Source: Pseudopedobacter sp.
Lineage (GTDB): Bacteria; Bacteroidota; Bacteroidia; Sphingobacteriales; Sphingobacteriaceae
Length of the DNA stretch: 5,513 nt
NCBI GenBank assembly: GCA_014378285.1
Contig: JACMNZ010000031.1
Location: 1-5,513 of the forward strand
Direction of reading: 5' to 3'
The notes below the pieces were generated by a model. It saw nothing but the letters and a program-made list of their open reading frames with translations, searched no databases and was not told the origin of the DNA. Both the position numbers and the translations under genes were made by a program. Numbering within the stretch: the stretch's first letter is position 1; every line of letters starts with the position of its first letter. Positions 1-5,513 of the stretch are shown here, one piece after another.

Positions 1-41
1 TTTTAAAAAATCAAATAAACTAAAATTTTTAGTAATACTTT

Positions 42-2891
42 ATGAGCCAACTCAATAATATATTTAAAAAACTTATTTTCAGCTTATTAAGTATTATCAT
101 ATCAATCATTACTTCACAATCCTGTTTTTCGCAAATTTTTGATGCTTCTCAAAATCCACCTAGTGTAAAATTTAAGCAGATCAATACCCCTCAATTCCAA
201 ATCATCTACCCTACCCTATTTGAGAAGGAGGCACAAAGAATGGCAAATGTATTAAACACCATCATCCCTGATGTAGCTAAAAGCCTAGGGCATTTACCAA
301 GGCCAATTTCAGTAATTTTACAAACACAAGGAGTAATATCAAATGCCTTTGTACAAATGGCACCAAGAAGAACAGAATTTTACACTATCCCTGGTCAGGA
401 ATTTGATGCACAAGATTGGTTGAACAGTTTAGCGGTTCATGAATTAAGACACGTTGTTCAGTTTGATAAGCTTGCCCCAAATTTAACTGCACCACTTTTT
501 GAAGAATTAAAATTAGCGCTCTTTGGTATCAATTTACCTGCATGGTATTTTGAAGGAGATGCAGTTGGAATAGAGACCGCACTTACCCACGCCGGCCGTG
601 GAAGACAACCAAATTTTGAACTCGTTTTAAGAGCTAATGAATTATCAAAAAATCGCTATAGTTATTCCAAAAATTATCTAGGTTCTTTTAAAGATTACAC
701 TCCTGGTTATTATCCTTTAGGTTATTTTATGACCACTAAAATAAGAAGAGATTATGGCCCTCAAATTTTAGATAAAATTTTAGAACGCATTAAAAATTTT
801 CCTATCCGGCCTTATAATTTTAGCTCCTCTTTAAAAAAGTTTGGAGGTATCGGTACACATCAACTTTATCATAAAACTATGGATGAAATGGATTCACTTT
901 GGAAAGGTCAAATCCAAAAATTAGAACCTAGAAATTATAGCTCAGTAAATAAAGAAATAGGTAAAATCCCGACTTCTTATCTCTTACCTTTTCAAACAGA
1001 AAGTGGAGATGTTATATGCATTAAAACTTCTAAGATTGAAGCATCAAAAATCATACTTATCGATAAAGAAAAAAACGAGGAGAACATCATTAAAATAGGC
1101 TATCAAACAGAGCCAAATTTGAGCTATAAAAAAGATAAAATAACTTGGGATGAATATCGTTTTGACATCAGATTTGGACAACGTTCTTTTAATGTAATTT
1201 GCACCTATAACCTAGCCACAAATACCTATAAGCAACTTACTCATAAAACTCGTCTTTTCTCTCCATCATTATCGCCTGATGGAAAAAAGATTGTCGCAGT
1301 TAAGATTAGCACTGAAAACATTTTTAATATCGTAGAAATAGACGCTGAAACGGGAGAGACTATTAAAACCTATCCAAACCCTCAAAATTTCACTTTACAA
1401 ACCCCCAGCTTTGATAAAACAGGTAAAAAGATTGTTGTAACTGCTGTTAATGAGGCCGGTAAAACTTTAATCTTATACCAAGATAATAAGCAAGAAATTT
1501 TACTTTCTCAAGTCACCCAAATCATCTCTCGACCTGTTTTTTATCAAAATAAAATAATTTATAAAGCTCATTATAATGGGATAGACAATATTTACTCGTT
1601 AGACTTAGACGAGAAAAAAATCTGTGAATTAACAAATACGCAGTTTGGAGCTTATAATCCTTCCGTTAATGAAGATTTGGGGATTTTATTGTTCAACAAT
1701 TATCAAGCAAAAGGTTATGACGCCAATTCAATTGATTTAAAGGCCGCAGATACATTTAAGCCTTTGACACTAATAACTACATTGGTGAATTATTTCGAAC
1801 CCATTGTAGCGCAGGAAAATAAGTCGAATGTTTTTGATTCTATCCCAAATATTGAATATCAAAGTAAAAATTACAAGGAAATAAGCCATCTATTTTACTT
1901 TCATAGCGCAAGATTGATAAATGAAACCAATGAATTTACAGACGATAATAACTATGGTTTAGATTTAGTTTCTAATAATAAATTAAATACCACTGCAAGT
2001 TCTTTTGGTTATCGATACAACAACGCTTTGGGTAAAAGTGAATATAGGGCTTCTGTAACTTATCAAAAATATTATCCTCAAATTTCTATCAATTATGAAA
2101 ACCGAGCGAGATTGGCTTACGCCCAACAATTTGCTGGGCCTATTGTACAGATATTACCATTTAATTTTAGAGAGAACTACACTTCTTTAAAGGTAAATTT
2201 ACCATTTGCCGCTAATTGGTTAAACAAAAATTTTTATTCTGCCTTAGCTGTAGAAACTTATTATAGCAATAGATATAATCTTACTTATAAGCCAGCAAAC
2301 TTTATTAAAAGCATTAATTTTCCATTAAAATACAATTTATCCATTAGTTTAAATACTAGAAGAGCAGAAAGGGATTTAGCTCCTAAATGGGGACAAAATT
2401 TCAATTTAGCTTATGAGCATCTACCGTTTGAAAGGGCTTTAAGAGGAAATAATTTAGTTTTCAAATCCTTGTTTTACTTCCCAGGTTTTGCCAATAATCA
2501 TAGTTTGAGTACTAGTTTCAATTGGCAAAAAAATTCTGGATTGTATCAATTCAATGTTGATTTGCCAAGGGCAAGTGGTTATGCCAATTTACAAGGAATT
2601 AAAAATTTATCAAACACTTTTTTGATTGATTATCGGTTTCCTATCGCTTACCCCGACTGGGAAATTGGTCCATTGGCGTATGTAAAAAGAATTAAAGGCG
2701 GCTTTTTTGCTGATTTTGAAAACATCGGAAAAGGAAAAGGGTTAAGAACTTACGGAGCCGAATTAAGGGCAGATATGAATTTACTCAGGTTTTATTTGCC
2801 AAATTTTGATTTAGGCGGTAAAATTGCTATACCAAATCATCAAAATACAAAAACCCCGATATTTGAATTAATCTTAAATTTTAACCTTTAA
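42..2891 (+). CDS. Secreted gluzincin-like (peptidase MA) protein with beta-propeller and C-terminal outer-membrane barrel
   Basis: This is probably an outer-membrane-anchored zinc metallopeptidase; its substrate is unknown. Residues 1-30 form a signal peptide (Lys9-Lys10, a long hydrophobic stretch, likely cleavage near Ser30/Gln31). Residues about 45-180 form a peptidase MA-like domain: HELRH at 133-137 gives two zinc-ligand histidines and catalytic Glu134, and LPAWYFEGDA at 165-174 supplies the likely third ligand, Glu171. Residues about 300-580 contain WD40/TolB-like strands, for example SPDGKKIV near 410 and FDKTGKKIVV near 455. From about 630 to 949 alternating aromatic/polar strands, a YRFPIAYPDWEIGP segment near 864 and an Asp-Phe-Glu-Asn turn resemble BamA/surface-antigen barrels. 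The ATG at 42 is chosen because it alone keeps the signal peptide; no Shine-Dalgarno is present, as is usual in Bacteroidota. The next gene starts 3 nt after the stop. Domain calls come from motifs only. The protease signature is firm, the barrel less so, and activity is unproven. Confidence 0.85.
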   Translation: MSQLNNIFKKLIFSLLSIIISIITSQSCFSQIFDASQNPPSVKFKQINTPQFQIIYPTLFEKEAQRMANVLNTIIPDVAKSLGHLPRPISVILQTQGVISNAFVQMAPRRTEFYTIPGQEFDAQDWLNSLAVHELRHVVQFDKLAPNLTAPLFEELKLALFGINLPAWYFEGDAVGIETALTHAGRGRQPNFELVLRANELSKNRYSYSKNYLGSFKDYTPGYYPLGYFMTTKIRRDYGPQILDKILERIKNFPIRPYNFSSSLKKFGGIGTHQLYHKTMDEMDSLWKGQIQKLEPRNYSSVNKEIGKIPTSYLLPFQTESGDVICIKTSKIEASKIILIDKEKNEENIIKIGYQTEPNLSYKKDKITWDEYRFDIRFGQRSFNVICTYNLATNTYKQLTHKTRLFSPSLSPDGKKIVAVKISTENIFNIVEIDAETGETIKTYPNPQNFTLQTPSFDKTGKKIVVTAVNEAGKTLILYQDNKQEILLSQVTQIISRPVFYQNKIIYKAHYNGIDNIYSLDLDEKKICELTNTQFGAYNPSVNEDLGILLFNNYQAKGYDANSIDLKAADTFKPLTLITTLVNYFEPIVAQENKSNVFDSIPNIEYQSKNYKEISHLFYFHSARLINETNEFTDDNNYGLDLVSNNKLNTTASSFGYRYNNALGKSEYRASVTYQKYYPQISINYENRARLAYAQQFAGPIVQILPFNFRENYTSLKVNLPFAANWLNKNFYSALAVETYYSNRYNLTYKPANFIKSINFPLKYNLSISLNTRRAERDLAPKWGQNFNLAYEHLPFERALRGNNLVFKSLFYFPGFANNHSLSTSFNWQKNSGLYQFNVDLPRASGYANLQGIKNLSNTFLIDYRFPIAYPDWEIGPLAYVKRIKGGFFADFENIGKGKGLRTYGAELRADMNLLRFYLPNFDLGGKIAIPNHQNTKTPIFELILNFNL

Positions 2892-2894
2892 GTC

Positions 2895-3206
2895 ATGAGT
2901 TTTAAAACCATTGTAATAATTGTACTTGCCGTATTCATTACCGTAATTTTTATGCAAAATACAGATCAAGTTATGTTCACGCTTTTGTGGAAAGAAATTT
3001 ATGTTTCCAAGCTAATCATGATGTTAATTGTGACCGTTTTTGGGTTTATTATCGGTGTTATTGTAGCTAGACCTAAAAGAAAGAAAAAAGAACTTGTTTT
3101 AGAAAACACTACCTCAAGTAAAAACATGAATTCTACAGATGAAGATTATATAAGCATGAAAAAGCAAAATGACTTGAGCGACGAGGATAGAGATTATATA
3201 AATTAG
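2895..3206 (+). CDS. LapA/DUF1049-domain small inner-membrane protein
   Basis: This 103-residue membrane protein has two predicted helices, at about residues 4-20 and 38-58. A short loop containing QNTDQVMFTLLW (21-32) lies between them, and a basic stretch RPKRKKK (59-65) follows helix 2. The arrangement of helix 1, Gln-Asn, a hydrophobic loop, helix 2 with Gly-x3-Gly (50-54) and a basic flank fits the LapA domain family. In Enterobacteria LapA acts with LapB in lipopolysaccharide assembly; this role has not been shown for Bacteroidota and I do not assign the symbol. By the positive-inside rule the tail after residue 59 is cytoplasmic, so both termini are probably inside. The tail is acidic and carries two related segments, DEDYIS and DEDRDYIN. 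The gene starts 3 nt after the stop of the preceding envelope gene, so co-transcription and coupled translation are likely. Its own stop overlaps a possible decayed repeat. Confidence 0.8.
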   Translation: MSFKTIVIIVLAVFITVIFMQNTDQVMFTLLWKEIYVSKLIMMLIVTVFGFIIGVIVARPKRKKKELVLENTTSSKNMNSTDEDYISMKKQNDLSDEDRDYIN

Positions 3207-3225
3207 TCATGTTGAGGTTTAATAT

Positions 3226-3249
3226 ATTTCATATAAATCAATATGAAAT
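3226..3249. other. AT-rich perfect hairpin downstream of the LapA-like gene
   Basis: ATTTCATAT at 3226-3234 and ATATGAAAT at 3241-3249 are perfect 9-bp inverted arms around the 6-nt loop AAATCA. The hairpin lies 20 nt after the stop of the LapA-like gene, where a 3' end stem would be expected. It contains a single G-C pair and no U-run follows, so it is not a canonical intrinsic terminator. It could protect the 3' end of the mRNA or be chance in AT-rich DNA. Confidence 0.4.
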
Positions 3250-3290
3250 GACGTTAAAACTCTTGATTTATCAACAATATAAGGGAATGG

Positions 3291-3353
3291 GTCACCCTGA
3301 GCGGAGTCGAAGTGGAGCGATGGGCTTTATGCTTCGACTCCGCTCAGCATGAC
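3291..3353. repeat. REP-like intergenic palindrome
   Basis: Two 22-nt arms, 3291-3312 and 3332-3353, are inverted copies matching at 20 of 22 positions around a 19-nt loop. Sixteen pairs are contiguous: CTGAGCGGAGTCGAAG at 3297-3312 pairs with 3332-3347. A 2-nt mismatch (3295-3296 against 3348-3349) separates this from a 4-bp outer stem, GTCA/TGAC. The element is distinctly GC-richer than its surroundings. From general knowledge, unchecked here, palindromes reading GTCA..CTGAGCGGAGTCGAAG occur in many copies between genes of Bacteroidota genomes and behave like REP elements. No U-tract follows on either strand, so it is not a textbook terminator, although a stem this stable could still limit read-through or decay. 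Confidence 0.85.
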
Positions 3354-3421
3354 AAAACGGCTCTGCTTTTAATAATCTAATTAATAGATAATTATGAATA
3401 ACGTCAATGGCAGGAAATATC

Positions 3422-3465
3422 TCACTATGCAACTGATTTATAAGACTTCTCGTTGCAAAAAGTGA
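3422..3465. other. Imperfect inverted repeat in the leader of the oxidoreductase gene
   Basis: TCACT (3422-3426) pairs with AGTGA (3461-3465), and TGCAAC (3428-3433) pairs with GTTGCA (3452-3457). Together they give an 11-bp stem with a 1/3-nt internal loop and an 18-nt terminal loop. It ends 65 nt before the oxidoreductase ATG. It could be an operator-type dyad, an mRNA leader structure or a coincidence; nothing in the sequence decides between these. Confidence 0.3.
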
Positions 3466-3530
3466 CAGATATAACAGAATAATTTAATATGATTGATAAT
3501 TTAAATACTATAGAAACAAAAAAATAAAAC

Positions 3531-4415
3531 ATGAACAACAAAATAGCATTTATAGGATTAGGAAATATGGGCATTGGTATGGCTCAAAATTTAATTAACG
3601 CAGGTTATCAGCTTAATGTATTTAACAGAACGGCATCTAAAGCTCAAGGTTTAAAAGGAGATTATAAACTATTTCAAACAGTTATAGAAGCAACTGAAGA
3701 TGCGGATATTATTATTACTATGCTTTCAGAAGATGATGCTTTGAATGAAGTAACTACTGGTAAAACAGGTTTTCTACAAATCATGAAAAAAGACGCCATA
3801 CATATAAGTATGAGCACCATTGCACCAGAAACCAGTCGAGAGCTTTATGAATTACACCAAGAAAAAGAAACGCATTATTTAACTGCTCCTGTTTTTGGGC
3901 GCCCAAATGCTGCTGCAACGGCTAAATTATTTATTTGTACCTCCGGTGATAAAATCGTCAAAGAGAAAGTAAAACCTATTTTAGAAATTTTAAGTCAGGG
4001 AGTTTATGATTTTGGCGTAGAACCTGGAGCAGCAAACGTGGTGAAGCTAGCTGGTAATTTTATGATTATGGCCTCTATGGAAACCATGGCAGAAGCTTTC
4101 ACTTTGGCAGAAAAACAAGGTTTAGATAGGGAAAAAGTAGCTGAATTTTTTGGTGAAACCGTTTTTAACGCTCCTATTTATAAAAATTATGGGTCCTTAA
4201 TTGCAAAAAAACAATATGAGCCAGTTGGATTTAAAGCAGAGTTAGGATTCAAGGATGCCAGATTAGCAACTAAAATGGCTTTGGATGTAAATATGCCAGC
4301 TCCTTTATTAAGCTTAGTTTATAATAGGTTAATGAGTGCTTTGGCAAACGGAAAAGGAGATAGCGATTGGGTAGAAGGAATTTCTGGAGGAGTATCCAAA
4401 GACGCAGGAATTTAA
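3531..4415 (+). CDS. NAD(P)-dependent oxidoreductase, beta-hydroxyacid dehydrogenase family (3-hydroxyisobutyrate dehydrogenase-like)
   Basis: This 294-residue cytoplasmic enzyme is the normal length for the family, which interconverts short beta-hydroxyacids and semialdehydes or reduces related carbonyls. The Rossmann motif GLGNMGIGMAQNL lies at 9-21. NRT at 32-34, just after the second strand, suggests NADPH preference, as in glyoxylate/succinic semialdehyde reductases. Lys172 in KLAGNF with Asn176 matches the catalytic Lys-x3-Asn. GFKAELGFKDARLA (233-246) is the family C-terminal helical motif. The substrate motif normally reading DAPVSGG is TAPVFGR (118-124), replacing the conserved Ser with Phe122, so the substrate is probably not 3-hydroxyisobutyrate. 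The start at 3531 places the Rossmann motif at the usual distance; the leader is A-rich with no Shine-Dalgarno. The next gene begins 2 nt after the stop, suggesting coupled expression. The family is certain; the reaction is not. Confidence 0.92.
   Translation: MNNKIAFIGLGNMGIGMAQNLINAGYQLNVFNRTASKAQGLKGDYKLFQTVIEATEDADIIITMLSEDDALNEVTTGKTGFLQIMKKDAIHISMSTIAPETSRELYELHQEKETHYLTAPVFGRPNAAATAKLFICTSGDKIVKEKVKPILEILSQGVYDFGVEPGAANVVKLAGNFMIMASMETMAEAFTLAEKQGLDREKVAEFFGETVFNAPIYKNYGSLIAKKQYEPVGFKAELGFKDARLATKMALDVNMPAPLLSLVYNRLMSALANGKGDSDWVEGISGGVSKDAGI
4406..4409 (+). promoter_or_regulatory. Shine-Dalgarno-like AGGA before the hydrolase start
   Basis: AGGA at 4406-4409, within the end of the oxidoreductase gene, lies 8 nt before the ATG at 4418. 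It supports that start over the upstream TTG at 4367. Because the oxidoreductase stop (4413-4415) lies between it and the ATG, ribosomes ending there could also reinitiate directly. Confidence 0.4.
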
Positions 4416-4417
4416 TA

Positions 4418-5494
4418 ATGATTTACACCAGCTTAATAATTGCAATAATTGCTTTTTTTATACTCACTTTTTTAAATTCTGCTGTTTTTGGAGCAGAACA
4501 GAATAAAGAGCAATTTAGAAATCTACCAAATTTTAGCGATGGCGTTTTCAAAAATGAATCTGCTACAGAATTCATGTCGAAGGATGGTTCTTTTCTTAAG
4601 ATATTAAAAGAATGGATTAATAAGCCAAAAGACAACAAGCCTAAAAACATAATTCCTATTGTTAAAACAGATTTAATAAATTTTAACCCTGGTAGCGAAC
4701 TTAAAATGATTTGGTTTGGACATTCTTCTTATTTGATTTATATAGAAGGAAAAAAGATTTTAGTTGACCCAGTTTTTAATATAGCATCTCCTATTTCTAT
4801 TATGGGTAAACCATTTCAAATGAGTTACGATTACTCCGCCCAAGATTTTCCAGAGATTGATATTTTATTAATAACTCATGATCATTATGACCATCTGGAT
4901 TACCAATTTTTTAAATCTATATTGTCCAAAATCAAACAGATTGTAACTTCTAAAGACGTTGAAGCTCATTTAAAATTATGGGGAGCAACAGAAAATCAGA
5001 TAACAAGTTTAAACTGGAATGAATCTTCATCAGTTGGAAATTTCAATTTCATCTGTTTGCCAGCAAGACATTTCTCTGGGAGAAAGTTTAAAAGATCGAC
5101 CACGTTGTGGAGTTCTTTCGCCTTAAAGACCGAAAATTATAACTTGTATTTAGGTGGGGATTCTGGCTTTGATACTCATTTCGAAAAAATAGGAAACCAA
5201 TATGGACCTTTTGATCTAGCCATTTTAGAATGCGGACAATACGGAAAATACTGGCCTTTCATCCATATGACGCCAGAAGAAACCGTAAAAGCAAGTAAAC
5301 TTTTAAAAGCAAAAGTATTAATGCCTGTGCATTGGGCAAAATTTGCACTTTCTACACATAGTTGGACAGAGCCAATTGAAAGAGCAGTTTTAGAGGCTAA
5401 AAAAGAAAATGTTAGTATTTTAACTCCTCAAATTGGCGAGCCATTTGGTTTATCGGAGAATCAGAATTTTAGTAAATGGTGGAGGACTGGTTAA
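4418..5494 (+). CDS. Membrane-anchored metallo-beta-lactamase-fold hydrolase, NAPE-PLD/UlaG-like
   Basis: This 358-residue dinuclear-metal hydrolase belongs to the lactamase_B_2 class. One hydrophobic helix (residues 2-20) is a membrane anchor or uncleaved signal. The fold follows from about residue 95: FGHSSYLI (100-107) and ILVDPVF (114-120), then THDHYDHLD (153-161) with metal ligands His154, His156, Asp158 and His159. ARHFSGR (216-222) supplies His218, GGDSG (246-250) supplies Asp248, and PVHWAKFAL (303-311) supplies His305. HMTPEE at 283-288 sits 22 residues before His305, the same spacing and wording as in mammalian NAPE-PLD, a phospholipase D on N-acyl-phosphatidylethanolamine. Bacterial relatives mostly have unknown substrates; UlaG opens a sugar-phosphate lactone. 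A lipid or phosphodiester substrate is plausible but inferred. The ATG at 4418 lies 2 nt after the previous stop with AGGA 8 nt upstream; an in-frame TTG at 4367 would overlap the previous gene by 49 nt and is rejected. All expected metal ligands are present. Confidence 0.9.
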   Translation: MIYTSLIIAIIAFFILTFLNSAVFGAEQNKEQFRNLPNFSDGVFKNESATEFMSKDGSFLKILKEWINKPKDNKPKNIIPIVKTDLINFNPGSELKMIWFGHSSYLIYIEGKKILVDPVFNIASPISIMGKPFQMSYDYSAQDFPEIDILLITHDHYDHLDYQFFKSILSKIKQIVTSKDVEAHLKLWGATENQITSLNWNESSSVGNFNFICLPARHFSGRKFKRSTTLWSSFALKTENYNLYLGGDSGFDTHFEKIGNQYGPFDLAILECGQYGKYWPFIHMTPEETVKASKLLKAKVLMPVHWAKFALSTHSWTEPIERAVLEAKKENVSILTPQIGEPFGLSENQNFSKWWRTG

Positions 5495-5513
5495 TTATTT
5501 TTATTATTTAAAA

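Larger units (their letters stand above)
3207..3530. other. Non-coding spacer between the two gene pairs
   Basis: This 324-nt stretch holds no convincing gene. It contains, in order, an AT-rich hairpin (3226-3249), a strong REP-like palindrome (3291-3353), an imperfect stem (3422-3465) and a very AT-rich leader before the oxidoreductase start. The promoter of the downstream pair must lie here if that pair is a separate transcription unit. However, no clean match to the Bacteroidota -33 TTTG / -7 TAnnTTTG promoter is visible; the nearest -7-like words are two TAATTTAA sequences near 3480 and 3497, which match poorly. Two tiny open frames (3287-3352 and 3394-3465) are judged spurious. Confidence 0.8.

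Noticed and set aside
1..41. Promoter for the first gene
   Set aside because: The 41 nt available are uniformly AT-rich with no match to the Bacteroidota TTTG/TAnnTTTG pattern; the promoter may lie outside the window.
117..128. Possible lipoprotein box around Cys28 (SQSC) in the envelope protein
   Set aside because: The residues before Cys lack the Leu/Val at -3 expected of a lipobox, and an ordinary signal-peptidase site near Ser30/Gln31 fits better with a barrel protein.
224..242. Internal AAGGAGG followed by an in-frame ATG (Met67) in the large envelope gene
   Set aside because: Starting there would remove the signal peptide and part of the protease domain, and Shine-Dalgarno strength is a poor guide to starts in Bacteroidota.
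587..601. GC-rich dyad CCACG-CCGGC-CGTGG in an AT-rich gene
   Set aside because: It encodes conserved-looking THAGRGR just after the metal-binding segment, so codon constraint explains it; the 5-bp arms are too short to claim structure.
3287..3352. 21-codon open frame running through the REP-like palindrome, preceded by AAGGGA
   Set aside because: Its sequence is simply the two arms of the palindrome translated (Arg/Ser-rich); such frames arise in REP elements without being genes.
3291..3369. REP-like palindrome as a rho-independent terminator
   Set aside because: The stem is strong but is followed by CATGACAAAACGG, with only a TTTT run 13 nt beyond the stem; no U-tract exists on the other strand either.
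3249..3406. TGACGTTA (3249-3256) and TAACGTCA (3399-3406) flanking the REP-like element as inverted ends
   Set aside because: About one 8-bp inverted match is expected by chance in a region this size, and nothing else suggests mobile-element termini.
4423..4650. 75-codon minus-strand open frame
   Set aside because: It lies wholly inside the N-terminal part of the hydrolase gene, shows no recognisable domain, and is best explained as an antisense shadow.

Overview
This AT-rich window with no SD-type ribosome binding sites at most starts looks like chromosome of a Bacteroidota bacterium, probably in the Sphingobacteriales/Pedobacter range. That placement is inferred from four things: base composition, the lack of Shine-Dalgarno sequences before three of the four genes, the style of the large envelope protein, and an intergenic palindrome of a type I associate with this phylum. 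No database search could be run.

Layout: four complete genes, all on the + strand, fall into two tightly packed pairs. Pair 1 (42-3206) is a 949-residue secreted envelope protein followed after 3 nt by a 103-residue two-helix LapA/DUF1049-type membrane protein. The large protein has a signal peptide, an HExxH gluzincin (peptidase MA-like) domain, a WD40/TolB-like beta-propeller and a C-terminal outer-membrane barrel-like region. Pair 2 (3531-5494) is a beta-hydroxyacid dehydrogenase family NAD(P)-dependent oxidoreductase followed after 2 nt by a membrane-anchored metallo-beta-lactamase-fold hydrolase with the motif set of NAPE-PLD/UlaG-like enzymes. The hydrolase is best started at the ATG at 4418, not at the upstream in-frame TTG at 4367.

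The two pairs are separated by a 324-nt non-coding stretch (3207-3530). It holds a strong REP-like palindrome (3291-3353), a small AT-rich hairpin (3226-3249), a possible decayed second REP-like copy (3206-3252) and an imperfect stem (3422-3465). No tRNA, rRNA, CRISPR array, transposase or integrase is visible.

How the genes work together: pair 1 plausibly acts in the cell envelope, with an outer-membrane-tethered protease-like protein and an inner-membrane small protein; any link to lipopolysaccharide assembly is inference from the LapA family name. Pair 2 combines a soluble reductase, whose substrate-binding motif departs from the family norm, with a membrane-attached hydrolase; a shared pathway is suggested only by the 2-nt spacing. 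The most notable items are the three-part protease/propeller/barrel protein, the NAPE-PLD-like hydrolase coupled to an atypical reductase, and the REP-like palindrome. I see no clear evidence of a wholly new multi-gene system.
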